DNA of 64,000 nt, taken from Salvia splendens (Eukaryota > Streptophyta > Magnoliopsida > Lamiales > Lamiaceae). How positions within the stretch are numbered: position 1 is the stretch's first letter; every line of letters starts with the position of its first letter. Below, in pieces: positions 22,521 through 33,966 of this stretch. The notes under the pieces were generated by a model. The model searched no databases, had not been told where the DNA came from, and was given only the letters and a program-made list of their open reading frames with translations. The position numbers and the translations under genes were made by a program. The DNA lies in assembly GCF_004379255.2 (NCBI RefSeq), contig NC_056049.1, positions 19,018,063 through 19,082,062 on the forward strand, written 5' to 3'.

Positions 22521-23567
22521 GAGCATCAGCAACGCTCTGTTATCTGTCTCTTATCTCGTCTCGGAGAGACGAGACGGATAAGAGACGGCGTTGCAGCCTT
22601 CTGTCTCGGTCTCGTCTCGCCGAGCGTCTCGTCCCGGAGGGACGGCTCGGGAGACGTCTCGCCACGCGAGTTGGCGACGTGGCGAGCTCCGGTTCGTCCG
22701 TGACGCCCACTCGCCGGCCCACGAGTGGGCGTCGTTTTTATCCCAAAAAAAGTTTTTTTTTTATTTTTTTTTAAATTCAGGAAAAATTCAAAAATTTAAA
22801 AAAAATCCAAAAAAATATACTAGTCGTTTATAGCCGTTTTTTGCAAAAAAAAATTTATTTTATTTTTTTTTAAGCTCTCAATCACTTCTATAAATATCAA
22901 ATCATTCCCACAAATTAATCCACCATAAAAAAACTCTCCATTCTCACTCAACCACTCTACATTTTTCATCTCAAAACATTATTCTTCTCCCAAATTTAGT
23001 CAATTCATGGATCCATTTGAGCAAATGCGTCGAATAAAAAAATCAAACACTCTGAATTTTCAAGTATCGTTGGAATCCACAGACTAAAAGTTCGTCGGAG
23101 CTTTCTCCCAAATTCGAAATAAAATCCTTCACCTCCCCATGTCTATCGTTGCGAATTTTTGTTGCCTCGAGCTTTGATCCCACGGAATAAGACGTCGCAA
23201 CTGATGATATCTTCTTCAGTTTCTTTGAGTTTTGAGATTTTGAATTTAGAGAGAGTGAGCAGAAGATTTTAAATTATGTATTTTTTATTTTTTTAGGATT
23301 TTATTAATGTGGTTTTTTATTTTTTTAGGATTTTAAGTTGTAATTTTATTTTATTTAATGAAGTGTGTTTTTATTAATTGAATTTGTTGGAAATAAAAAT
23401 AAAAAATGAAATTGAATGAATAGTTAAGGGATGAGATGGTTAAGAGATGGAAGGTTGCAGGTGCGGTCTCTTAGTAAAGAAATGGGGTGAAAAGTACAAT
23501 GTGACCCATGAATAGTTAAAAGATGAGACGGTTAAGAGACGGATAAGAGACGGCGTTGCGGATGACC
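22521..23567. mobile_element. PIF/Harbinger-like non-autonomous element, 1.05 kb
   Basis: It is flanked by TAA on both sides (22518-22520 and 23568-23570). The ends are GAGCATCAGCAACGC and, inward from the right, GGTCATCCGCAACGC. Sub-terminal GAGACGGATAAGAGACGGCG occurs at both ends in inverted form, with further GAGACG/CGTCTC repeats. An ATG at 23007 begins MDPFEQMRRIKKS, which may be a residue of an encoded protein, but the frame stops soon. A TWA target site and a GC-rich TIR fit PIF/Harbinger. Confidence 0.8.
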
Positions 23568-23827
23568 TAACATAATATCATTTTCAATTCAATACAATAT
23601 TTTTATTAATGAAGACAAACATCATTTTCCCTTCTTGAGAGTATCATCTAGCATCAATCAACGAGCCCTTTATAGAAATTATAATGATCTAGTATTTCAT
23701 TAAAATTGAGATAGAACTAAAGATAAGACAAAATAGATAAATAACGTAGAAAGAGTAGCATACAAACTGACCAGCGTTCCAAATACTTATGACACAGAAA
23801 AAGTTGCATAAAAGCTAAAACTCAATA

Positions 23828-24064
23828 CTCCATCCGTCCACGAAAAATAGGTCACTTTCATTTTCTGCACTCGTTTTAAAAAAATGATAATAAATAGTTA
23901 AAGTTGAGAGAAAGTAAAGTACGAGAGAGAATAATGTAGAGAAGTCTCTTGTCTATATTATTATCTCTTACTTTTCTTTCTCTCAACTTTAACTATTTAT
24001 TATTATTTTTTCAAAACTTGAGTGCAGAAAATGAAAGTACCCTATTTTTCGTGGACAGAGGGAA
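23828..24064. mobile_element. Stowaway-like MITE with nearly complete hairpin
   Basis: The ends CTCCATCCGTCCACGAAAAA and TTTTTCGTGGACAGAGGGAA are complementary, flanked by TA. Complementarity continues through most of the element (CACTTTCATTTTCTGCACTC pairs with GAGTGCAGAAAATGAAAGT), so it can fold end to end. Confidence 0.85.
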
Positions 24065-24313
24065 TATTATTTTTCATTGGACAAAATATAGTTTTTTTTA
24101 CAGAAGTCTAATATTTTTCAGGGTATCAATTTGTTAAGGAGCATCATTCCATCAAAATCTAAACCCAATACCATTTTTCCTTCGCCGACTAAGTACTGAT
24201 TACTCCATAAACGCGATTAGAAGGTGAGTAAACACCAACTACATTATCACACTAATTTGCCCCTCTACGGAAACCATAAACGTAACACATAGGTATTCTT
24301 GTATCAAAAAATA

Positions 24314-24551
24314 TTCTTCCATCTCAAGATAAGCGAGTCACATTCTTTTCTGGGAGTCCCATTGCAAGTGAGTCATTTCCTTTTTAGCAACAAATCTCTT
24401 TCTTACTTTATTCTCCATATGCTTTATTTTCTCTCCACTCCTCTACGTTTCTCTCTCTCATACTTTCCTCTCTCGACTTTAACTATTTAAATATAAATTC
24501 CTTAAATCACATGCCCAAAAGAAATGCTTAGCATATCTTGGGATGGATGGA
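24314..24551. mobile_element. Stowaway-like MITE, decayed
   Basis: CTTCCATCTCAAGATAAGCG at the left is partly complementary to GCATATCTTGGGATGGATGG at the right, with TA flanks. The body is CT-rich with no gene. Confidence 0.55.
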
Positions 24552-24583
24552 GTATAATATTGGGGCAATTTAAAGTATATTAT

Positions 24584-24638
<55 letters not shown>

Positions 24639-25287
24639 GCTGTTAGGTTGAGATTATTTAGCTAAATTGAGAAATGAGATGCAATCTCAGCCACTAATCC
24701 ACAAGATTAACGACATGTCAACAGCTATCACATTATGTCAACACGGGGGTATAAGTGTCATTTCGTGTTTTAATGTGTCTGATTGTTGACATGGCTTGGA
24801 TGTCTAGTTGACATGACTTATAATTGTTGTTGACATGGTTTCTATGTGCAGTTGACATGGTTGTACGTGTAGTTGACATGGCTTGTAACACAGTTGACAT
24901 GGCTTGTACGTGTAGTTGACACGATATGTACCGTAGTTGACATGACATGTATGTGCCGTTGACACGATATGCACCATAGTTGACATAGTGTCACCAGCTT
25001 ATATATCAAATGTCAACAACTTATAGTAAAATGTCAACAACTTGTATATCAAATGTCAATAAGACATTAATTAATAAATTTCTAAAACAAATCTTCAAAA
25101 ACATCATTAATAAAAACTGTAAAATTAGGGGCAAAAAGACAAATAAGCACTAATTTATCGGTTAATTTGTAATAAATGAATTTTACTTGAACCGACAAAC
25201 ATTAGGGGATTGGCACAAATCTGGGATCCCAATTTCTCTATTTCATCTAAATCATTTTATCTTGAAGATAGCTAATCACCTGCTGAA

Positions 25288-25599
25288 ATGGAGTCGGCGG
25301 GAGAAACTAAATCGATTGCAATCGATAGCATCATTCCGCTGGAAGATGCCGGCCTTGAGGACTGTTCCCTACCGTCGGATTCCATCAGGGAGGCATTTTG
25401 GAAGGCAGCCTCAGCCGTGAGATCGATCGTTTCGGACGAAGGCGGATGCGTGGAAGATCCATGGGAAGAGTCCTCCTACGAGGGCTGCGTGGTGGAGAAA
25501 GGCGGCGGATGGACGAAGGCGGCGGGAGATAGAGTGGTGGTGGTGGGGGATGCGGAAGAGAAAGTGGATGACTATGTGATTTGGGATATAGGACCATGA
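25288..25599 (+). CDS. Captured ORF in element E2, 103 residues, unknown function
   Basis: ATG at 25288 follows an AAA-rich leader and opens MESAGETKSIAIDSIIPLED...; the frame runs uninterrupted to TGA at 25597-25599. The composition is acidic with no signal peptide or membrane segment (segments such as IREAFWKAASAVRSI and EDPWEESSYEGC). GC content and codon use are clearly gene-like compared with the AT-rich element around it, so I infer a captured host exon with its 5' untranslated region. I do not recognise the source family. Confidence 0.55.
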   Translation: MESAGETKSIAIDSIIPLEDAGLEDCSLPSDSIREAFWKAASAVRSIVSDEGGCVEDPWEESSYEGCVVEKGGGWTKAAGDRVVVVGDAEEKVDDYVIWDIGP

Positions 25600-25619
25600 T
25601 CTAATTGATTAGGTTGTTT

Positions 25620-25850
25620 GAAATCTGTAATTTGAAATCTTTTTTTGCCGAAACCGATTCGGCGACGGGGGAGACTTTGACGAGCGGAGTGGGGGTCCAG
25701 ACGGTGGTATCGTGGCGGAGGGCGGTGGAGGAGACGGAGAGGCAGCGGAGGAGGAGATGGCGAGGCCGCGGCGGAGAAGACGGCGGAGAGGTGGTGAAGG
25801 GCGGTGGATTTAGCGTTCACAGCAAATTGGAAGATCCCTTGTGAAATCAT
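25620..25850 (-). pseudogene. Second GC-rich captured fragment in element E2
   Basis: It is strongly GC-rich and read best on the minus strand from ATG 25850: MISQGIFQFAVNAKSTALHH then a Pro/Arg-rich low-complexity stretch running on to 25572. It overlaps only the 3' end of the plus-strand captured ORF. It may be a gene fragment captured from a different source. The plus strand is also open (25605-25844), so strand is uncertain. Confidence 0.35.
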
Positions 25851-26005
25851 AATTAGAATATAAAATTACCACTATGCCCTTTTATAATTAATTAATCTAA
25901 AAATATTTTTTGTGTGGTAAAATCTGGACCACTCATTTAATAGAAATGAGTGTGAGATTACATCTCATTTCTCAATTAACCTAAAAAATCTCAATTGATC
26001 ATGGA

Positions 26006-26007
<2 letters not shown>

Positions 26008-26081
<74 letters not shown>
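26008..26081. repeat. (TA)n microsatellite, longest of the window
   Basis: A 74-bp pure TA run lies between elements E2 and F. Other TA runs that border elements are 3389-3428, 8678-8701, 8969-8983, 9813-9831, 11456-11492, 12369-12391, 12750-12795, 13507-13554, 13840-13874, 14148-14182, about 24586-24634, 26371-26400 and 27295-27322. In almost every case the run is directly followed by GG or preceded by CC. Confidence 0.95.
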
Positions 26082-26084
<3 letters not shown>

Positions 26085-26366
26085 AGATGATCAAAATAAG
26101 TATGTGTTTAAATCCAGAAATGCAGACCAAATCTTGGCCCTAGGATTAGATGATCTAATGGTCAATAATTAACCAAAAACACGGAAGATCATAATTAAGC
26201 AATTTTAGGTCATATTATAATATTTGGGTTTAATGTCATGCTAAGATCGTTTTAGGTCATGCTTTGTTAGCATGACCTAAAAATTACCTAATTATGACCT
26301 AAAAGTGACCTAATTATGATATTGTTCTGCGTTTCTGTATTTAAATCTAGTTTTGTATAGATCAAA

Positions 26367-26370
<4 letters not shown>
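26082..26370. mobile_element. Short TA-flanked MITE F (ATGACC family)
   Basis: It starts GGGAGATGATCAAAATAAGT and ends ...TTTTGTATAGATCAAAACCC. It contains TTAGGTCAT and ATGACCTAA several times in both orientations. It shares AAAAACACGGA and GGTCATATTATAA with the B elements, and its first 40 bp closely match the left end of element G, so it looks like a deletion derivative of G. Confidence 0.8.
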
Positions 26371-26403
<33 letters not shown>

Positions 26404-27290
26404 AGTTTATGCGGCAAACTTTTTATTCGAATCGAGTGGGTACAAAAATGGCAAGTGGACTTTTAAAAACGGTCTGGGCCGAATCAGAGTCATTGTGGGC
26501 CAATGATTCATATGTATGTGGATTTGGGCCTTCCCTGAAATTCAAGATCTCTTCTACTCAATCTGGGCAGCCCAACAGTCAATAAATTTAATGCCCTCGT
26601 TTATCTACTATATTTAGTACTCTTTCGTTCCAGGTTAATAGAGTCATTTTTCTATTTTAGAAAGTTCCAAGTTAATAGAGTTATTTCTAGTTTTGGCAAA
26701 AAGTAATTCTTCCTTTTACGTTATTCTCTCTTCATCTCTCTTACTTTATTCTCTCTTACTTTTTTCATCTTCTTTTTTACACACTATTCTTAAACTCAAT
26801 GGGAAAAGAAATATCTCTATTAACAAGGAACGGAGGGAGCTGTTTGTTGCTTCCGCAACATGTTAATAAGTGATAATAATAGAGTAATAATAATGTTAAT
26901 AATAGTAATGACTTTTGATTACTATTTACCATCTCTTCGATTTCGACGCAGAAACGTGGATTGACTTTGGTTCTGTGGCAACTCTTGTTATTTTGAATCT
27001 TCCTCTTCCACTTGTTCATTTTGATCCTAGCTTAGTTTTGATAGCGTGGTGGTACCTGAGTTGTGGGGACTTCATTTTGTCTCTTCATATTCTTGTTTTG
27101 AATCCTAGTCACTTTTGGGCTGGGATCATGTTTTGGAACATTATATTTTGGGTTTAATGTCATGCTAAGATCGTTTTAGGTCATGCTTTGTTAGCATGAC
27201 CTAAAAATTACCTAATTATGACCTAAAAGTGACCTAATTATGATATTGTTCTGCGTTTCTGTATTTAAATCTAGTTTTGTATAGATCAAA

Positions 27291-27325
<35 letters not shown>

Positions 27326-28072
27326 AGTTTATGCGGCAAACTTTTTATTCGAATCGAGTGGGTACAAAAATGGCAAGTGGACTTTTAAAAACGGTCTGGG
27401 CCGAATCAGAGTCATTGTGGGCCAATGATTCATATGTATGTGGATTTGGGCCTTCCCTGAAATTCAAGATCTCTTCTACTCAATCTGGGCAGCCCAACAG
27501 TCAATAAATTTAATGCCCTCGTTTATCTACTATATTTAGTACTCTTTCGTTCCAGGTTAATAGAGTCATTTTTCTATTTTAGAAAGTTCCAAGTTAATAG
27601 AGTTATTTCTAGTTTTGGCAAAAAGTAATTCTTCCTTTTACGTTATTCTCTCTTCATCTCTCTTACTTTATTCTCTCTTACTTTTTTCATCTTCTTTTTT
27701 ACACACTATTCTTAAACTCAATGGGAAAAGAAATATCTCTATTAACAAGGAACGGAGGGAGCTGTTTGTTGCTTCCGCAACATGTTAATAAGTGATAATA
27801 ATAGAGTAATAATAATGTTAATAATAGTAATGACTTTTGATTACTATTTACCATCTCTTCGATTTCGACGCAGAAACGTGGATTGACTTTGGTTCTGTGG
27901 CAACTCTTGTTATTTTGAATCTTCCTCTTCCACTTGTTCATTTTGATCCTAGCTTAGTTTTGATAGCGTGGTGGTACCTGAGTTGTGGGGACTTCATTTT
28001 GTCTCTTCATATTCTTGTTTTGAATCCTAGTCACTTTTGGGCTGGGATCATGTTTTGGAACATTATATTTTG
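26226..28072. repeat. Near-perfect ~923-bp tandem duplication
   Basis: Copy 1 is 26226-27149 and copy 2 is 27150-28072. Every landmark I checked is offset by 924 bp left of the TA run and 922 bp right of it; the only difference I see is one TA unit (30 against 28 bp). The unit holds the right half of MITE F, a TA run, non-coding DNA and a Stowaway-like MITE (CTCTTTCGTTCC...GGAACGGAGGGA). The junction shares TATTTTGGGTTT-like microhomology. There is no gene inside. It is either a very recent duplication or an assembly duplication. Confidence 0.9.
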
Positions 28073-28241
28073 ACTTTATTCACGAGTTGGAGGTCTACCT
28101 AAACTCTTCACCCACACTGAGTGCCTTTAATTAAAAAAAATTAAAATAAAAAATTACATCAATTTAACAATCATATAAATATAAGCACCATTGCGAACGC
28201 ATGTTAATAACACTAATCTTTTTATGATTTTAAAAATGATA

Positions 28242-28443
28242 CTCCCTCCGTCCCACTGAAGATGACTTACTTTCCTTTTTGGTTTGTCTCAGCCAAAATG
28301 ACCTATTACTAAAAATGGAAACATATTTCTCTCTACTTTATTCCATCTCTCTTACTTTACTCTCTCCACTTAACATATAAAATAAAGTTGCATAATTCCC
28401 GTGCCGCCCAAGGAATGAGTCATCTTCCTTGAGACGGATGGAG
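28242..28443. mobile_element. Stowaway-like MITE
   Basis: CTCCCTCCGTCCCACTGAAG at the left and CTTGAGACGGATGGAG at the right are complementary, flanked by TA. Inner arms AGATGACTTACTTTCC / GAGTCATCTTCC also pair. It lies about 500 bp upstream of the TSJT1-like gene. Confidence 0.85.
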
Positions 28444-28867
28444 TAATATTTTAATAAATAAAAAAAATAAAAATAATAATATTAAGGACAAAATAATTAT
28501 TTTAATAATTTTGAACATCAATAAAAGACGACAATTTGTACGTGGATGATGCATCTATGTACAAAATATCTAAGTATTTGGTTATTTCTTATATTTTTTG
28601 TTTTTTTATTTTATTAATATGTATCATTTTTAACATAAAAAAATTACATTTATATTTTATATTCTCTTGGGTTGGAGTGTAAGTATTTTTTAAGCATTCA
28701 AAATTATAATTTGATTTCAAAACAATCATTACAATTTTCCAACATCTTGATTAATAGAATGATGGATATTTAATTGAAAATCATCTCTAAACTAAAAAGA
28801 TCCTATAATTATTCTTCCGTTAAATTGGCGAAGGACATTTCCGTCATCTACACAATTCTTCTCTTTT

Positions 28868-28948
28868 CATATTTAAACAGAAAACAGTTTGATCAAATTC
28901 TGAATTTAGCACTCTTTCTCCATCACCTGAAATCAAATTCTGAAAAAA
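28868..28948 (+). promoter_or_regulatory. Probable TATA box and leader of the TSJT1-like gene
   Basis: CATATTTAAAC at 28868-28878 is the only TATA-like element close to the start codon at 28949. The short leader that follows is C/T-rich (TAGCACTCTTTCTCCATCACC). The distance suits a leader of about 50 nt. No other regulatory site is claimed. Confidence 0.45.
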
Positions 28949-30691
28949 ATGTTGGCTGTTTTCGACAAATCGGTGGCGAAAAGCCCAGATGCATTGGTGC
29001 AGCACCCACAAAATGAATCCCTCCCCGCACTCGAAGACAAATTCTTGGCCACCTATTTCTCGTCCGTACATCCTGGCTCCGTCATCATCAACCTCGCCGC
29101 CGCCGGATTCATGGCCTACTCTTCCGACAGACAAAACCCCATTCTCCCGAGGTATTTTTTTCTTTCCCCTTTTCGTTTTTCTGAGAAATATTGATTCCCT
29201 TTTGCCAAAGAGACTCAAAACTTGATATATTTACCTATTCATTTGGCGTCATTGTTCCAAGATTGGATTTTTATTATTGCATCTTTGTGAAAGGTGGATT
29301 TGCTTCATGATCTGATTTACTAGGTTCATGAGCTGCTTTTCTTGAGCATGAATGCCATGTATTTGTAGTTTTAGCTAACTGAATATTTAATGCCGAGTTT
29401 GTGGATTTTTAGATATTCATCTTAGGAAGTTTTTATTTTGATTTTTATTTTTGTCTTACCATTAGATTGTGCATGATGAAGGATATTTTTAGTGAATTTG
29501 ATAGCCTCCCAATTGGTTAAAATTCTTGAATTTGATTCTGTTAATTTGGTTGTAGTCCAAACTATAGCAATGTTTAATTGCAAATGTTTCTCAGAATTGT
29601 AGTTAGTTAAATTCATTTTAGGTAAATTTGATTTGTTTGGATGCATTGCAGGCTGTTTGCAGTTGTGGACGAAATATTCTGCTTGTTCGAAGGCAACATC
29701 CAAAACGTCGCCCACCTCAAGCACCAGTACGGGTTAAACAAGACTGCGAATGAGGCGATCATCGTTGTTGAGGCTTACAGGACACTGAGGGACAGAGGGC
29801 CGTATCCTGCTGATCAAGTGATCAGGGATATTCAAGGGAAGTTTGCATTCGTCCTCTTTGATAGCGCTTCCAGCAGTGCATTTGTCGCATCCGTGAGTAA
29901 AAAAGCTTTAGTCTTTCTGTCATTATTTCTCGTATCGTGTTACAATACATCTCAGGTTGAGCGTTTTGGGACAGGATGCTGATGGAAGTGTTCCCTTCTT
30001 TTGGGGGACTGACGCGGATGGCCATCTCGTTCTCTCTACTGATGGAGAAGTCGTGAGGCAAGGCTGTGGCAAAACCTTTGCTCCCTTCCCCAAAGGTACT
30101 CTTTTCAACGTTGTACACTTACATGTTTACATATGCCTTCCGAGTTGGGTAAAACTGGAAAATTTCGATAATGGAACCGATTCTTTTCTAGCTCTAGCTT
30201 ATTTCACACATCATGAAAGAGTTATGAGAGTATTTGTTTGAGACACATAACTATACTAAACCGCTTAAGTTGCTGATTGATCGTCTGTCCCGTGCATCTT
30301 AATGATGCACCGGTAAAATCAAGAATCGTATTGTTCTTATCGCCATCATAGTGATGAGTTTGTTAGTGTCGGATTTCTTATAGAACAGCTCTGTAAATGT
30401 AAACGAGTAGTTATCACGGAATTGGTTCAAAAATATCCTACAAAATTATGTAAAATGGCCTTCTCACCTCTTCTTTAATCCTTACTATGTATATAATCAG
30501 GGTGCTTCTACACATCGTCTGGAGGTCTCCGAAGCTACGAGCATCCCATTAGCGAACTGAAGGCCGTGCCAAGAGTCGACAGCTCAGGGGAAGTGTGTGG
30601 TCTGACCTTCAAGGTGGACGAAGAGTCTCGCAAAGGGAGCGCGGGAATGCACAGAGTTGGAAGCGATGCGAATTGGTCCAAAAACTACTAA
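28949..30691 (+). CDS. Stem-specific protein TSJT1-like / AILP1-type YGL-LRDR protein
   Basis: Four exons: 28949-29151, 29652-29892, 29975-30095 and 30501-30691 (TAA at 30689-30691). All introns are GT-AG and all junctions are in frame, giving 251 residues, the usual family length. The start MLAVFDKSVAKSPDALVQHP is typical. The diagnostic motifs are visible: YGL at about residues 94-96 and LRDR at about 113-116, then DIQGKFAFVLFDS and FFWGTDADGHLVLS. The family (DUF3700) has a class-II glutamine-amidotransferase-like fold, but the N-terminal catalytic Cys is not present (Met-Leu), so amidotransferase activity is not expected. Members respond to aluminium, auxin, sugar and dark in plants; exact function is unknown. 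The gene appears intact and is the clearest host gene in the left half. Confidence 0.93.
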
Positions 30692-31714
30692 CCTATGGAG
30701 GGATCAAATTGAGCAGTGTCACGTCTTTAATGCTTTGTAGAACAATGCCAATTTCTTATAGTTGGTGAAGCCATTTTGTTGGCCTACATAAAAGCAATAA
30801 TAAAGACTCTTTTCGAGCCATATTTTTGTTACATATATCTGACAAGGATATTGATATATATTTGTTGAGTATCGGAGAAATTATTAGAGAAAGAGCAGTG
30901 GCGGCGTGTTTGAAATTTGAGGAGAGTGATCGTTTCTCTCTTTGAGACAAACTTAAAAAGTTGATATTAAAATAGGGGCATTTTCATTTTCTCCCATAAA
31001 AAATAGTCCATTTTCATTTATAAGAAGTTATCCACAACTCATTACTCATATACATGAAACATCAAACACTAAAAATAATGTGGGTTTAACTATCCACTAA
31101 CACTATTTTAATTATCCTTCTCACCGTTCTTACTTTACCAATTATGCATTAATTTTCGTGTCATCCTAAATGTCCGTAATTTTTATGGGACAGAGTGAGT
31201 AGTAATTAATTCCAGTGCCGTCCTAAATGTCCATACCTTACTCTTGTGATTGTTTGATTATTCTTGAGCTTCATTCATTCAATTGAGTAGCTAACTATTG
31301 TATGTGTTAGGGTTAATTACATTAGTTGGGGGATGAAATAGTTAATCTTGAAATAAAAACAATTCACATTTTAATTCAATAGAACTCCGTAGAGTTGAGG
31401 TTTTGTGTGAGGTCTTTGATAATTTTAGTTCGTTTGGGAGTTAGGGGTTAAGGGTTGGAAGGGGCCATCAATCCTAACACCTAATACTATGGATTTATCA
31501 CCTCGAGAGGGTGTTTAATGTACTATTGTGATCGACTTAGCAATCCTAGAGACACTAAAAGGTAGTAATACAAAATGATTGGATAAGAGCATGGAATTAT
31601 GCATCGGTTCATCAAATTATACATTTTCCCCATATAATCTTTTCTCATCTTGTTTATTTTTTCTTGTTTATTCATTTAAATTCTCATTATTGCTTTAGTA
31701 GTTAAATTAGAACA

Positions 31715-31846
31715 AAAATCCCTCTTTTTGTATGGTTAAATGAACATAAATTTAAAGATCGCGCCACAGAGGACTCGAATCCGAGACCTTTAGCCTTGGG
31801 CATTATTAACCTCTCTACCGCTTGGCCAACTCACACGCACAAGAAC
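31715..31846 (-). mobile_element. tRNA-derived SINE candidate
   Basis: On the minus strand GAGTTGGCCAAGCGGTAGAG resembles a Pol III box A, and CGGATTCGAGTCC about 35 nt downstream resembles box B. The tail CTCTGTGGCGCGATCTTTAA follows. The sequence cannot form a full tRNA cloverleaf, so a tRNA-derived SINE head is more likely than a tRNA gene. The 3' boundary is uncertain. Confidence 0.5.
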
Positions 31847-32764
31847 AAAAATCCATCTTGATTGTCTAAATAGTAGTCAAAGTTGGTTTGTGGTACTTAA
31901 GTTGGTATAAATTGTCTTTGTGGTATGAACTCTTACTTGTTATTTGCTACACTAGCCCAAAACAATTGCTGGTATTACTTGTGTTAAGAGTTATAAGTTG
32001 AATCAAGCCTATGCAATAAGGAAAGTGGAAGAACAAAAATGGTGAGATGTTGGTCCATTTTTATAAATTTGCTTTGTAGTAATAAAATATGAGAGGAATG
32101 AGTTAGTGGGATGTGGAGCTACATACTATTTATAGTAAAATTGAATTGAGAATCATAATCGTGGACAGATAAAAATAGTACACCGGGACTCCTAAACACG
32201 GACCGAGGGAGTATATAAGGTGGTGCGTTGTAGAGGAGAATACAACGAATAAAGCTCCCAAACACTCTTTTTATGTTCCATGCACATTATCATCACTTAG
32301 CAATTCATAACCCATCAAGATCGACAATGCTTAACAAGTTTGATATGTTTCTACTCGCTAGGATAAAGTCGTTTGTATCATCGAGGACAATACATCAATT
32401 TGTGAGCCCCAGTTTGGGCATGAAAGGCTAGCCGATATAGGGGTTACTTAGACTCGACTTGTGTTTTTCATTTCGTTAGTTTTTTCAATTCTTTGTTTGC
32501 TTTTCTATTTAATTGTAACAATATCTTACTTACATGTGCGATCGATACTAGGTTGCAAGCCCCTATGCACCAAACCGTTGCAAGCCGTGAATTGGTGCCC
32601 TTGTCACTTTTTATGAGCTAATTAATTCGTTAGAACTATTACCTTTAACTAATTAAAATCTAAAAGAGCCCTTCACTTTAATCATGGAGATTCTCTTTTG
32701 CTTGAACCAATCTGCTCCCTCCAAACCTCTGATTTCTCAATCTAAATACATGTTTTAGTTAGTA

Positions 32765-33013
32765 CTATCTCCGTCCCACATTAAGTGTCACATTTTGTTA
32801 TTTCGGCTCGTCCCATAATAAGAGTCACATTTCACTTTTATCATAAATGGTAAGTAGACCCCACGTTCCACCAACCAATTCTACTCACATTTTATTATAA
32901 AATTAATATATATAAGTGGGACCCATAGTCCACTAACTTATTCAATCAACTTTTCTTTATATTTCTTAAAATCCGTACCTACACTAAATATGACACTTAA
33001 TGTGGGACGGATG
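32765..33013. mobile_element. Stowaway-like MITE
   Basis: CTATCTCCGTCCCACATTAA at the left pairs with TTAATGTGGGACGGATGTAA at the right. Complementarity continues inward (GTGTCACATTT / AAATATGACAC), and the flank is TA. Confidence 0.85.
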
Positions 33014-33859
33014 TAATATCTTCTTAATTGCAAATTGCACAATTAATTGATGCCAATTTGTTTGTATCTTATAAAGTATAGAAGATTCCATATATATGCA
33101 TAACCCACTATCAATATGGATACCATTTGTGGAGTGTAATCTATTAAAATGACGATGATCAAGATGCATTGTAACCAAAATGTGACATGTTATCTTTTCG
33201 TATTCCATAAATATTAACGTCTATCTTAGCAACCCTATTAGGAGCTAGAACTTAAATTAAATATATTATAGTGTCAAGACTATATTGGTTAATGTAAAAT
33301 CAAATCATGTGAGATCTATCGTGTATATATGATGATAAGAATCATTTTTGGGATATCATAATATATGGAACATTTACAAAAGATCAATAATTAAGGGAGA
33401 AAGCTACGTGTAGAGTAGAAAAGCAAAGCGAGTTAAAAAAACGTTTCTTAGTTCCAAATGAATAGAATTTGAATTAAAGAACAATTAGTTAGTGTAATTA
33501 TTCTTGAATGCTTAGTCCCAATCTGCACACCTAGCCTAGCTACATGAAACAAGTCATTTTCTTGATTTTCTAAATTGGGATTGGTCTAGCTGGATATATT
33601 TTGAATTTCTAACAAATTAAATGTTGATTTCTAATAGCATGAGATAGGAATAGAAACAAAGAGAAGATGCTAAAGAAACTGAATTAATCTGTACATCACT
33701 TCTCGACAGTGATTCGGAAGGAAAACAAATTGAACGTTGTGATGAGATGAGATGCCTTTTCAATTGCCACTTTTATAGGAACATTGCTATGCATCACTTT
33801 TAAACAAATTAAGCCATGAAAGAACTATATGGTCCAAACTATATGGTCCCCCTCTAGAG

Positions 33860-33966
33860 GATTAATTAGTAATGGTTCTCATCTACTCCATGTGATGACT
33901 CAAACTCCTGACCTATTGATTGGAGGATAAATGTGTTAACAATTGAGTTGCGCTTCATCGTCATAT
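33860..33966 (-). mobile_element. Decayed SINE-like Pol III promoter region
   Basis: On the minus strand GCGCAACTCAATTGTTAACA resembles a degraded box A and GGTCAGGAGTTTGAGTCATC a degraded box B in which the CG has become TG. This is consistent with an old methylated SINE. Weak evidence only. Confidence 0.3.

Larger units (their letters stand above)
24635..26007 (+). mobile_element. TA-flanked element E2 (motif TTGACAT) carrying captured gene DNA
   Basis: It is the same family as E1. The left end is GGGTGCTGTTAGGTTGAGAT with AGCTAAATTGAGAAATGAGA. The right end is the complement, TCTCATTTCTCAATTAACCT...TCTCAATTGATCATGGACC. It is flanked by (TA)n about 24586-24634 and 26008-26081. At least a dozen TTGACAT/ATGTCAAC copies crowd 24716-25060. 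The right half (25160-25850) is GC-rich gene-like sequence absent from E1, which is the Pack-MULE pattern. Confidence 0.75.

Noticed and set aside
24733..24986. Minus-strand frames with repeated CQL/MST peptides
   Set aside because: They are translations of the TTGACATGG repeat field in element E2, not a repeat protein.
25385..25844. Several overlapping frames on both strands in the GC-rich part of E2
   Set aside because: GC-rich DNA opens many frames. Only the ATG-initiated frame at 25288-25599 is backed by composition and an intact leader; the others are kept at most as a fragment.
26777..27941. Duplicate 80-residue frames on both strands
   Set aside because: They occur twice only because the DNA is tandemly duplicated; they overlap a Stowaway-like MITE and lack any domain.
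31760..31846. Functional tRNA gene on the minus strand
   Set aside because: Box A and box B are present but no cloverleaf forms; a tRNA-derived SINE head explains it better.
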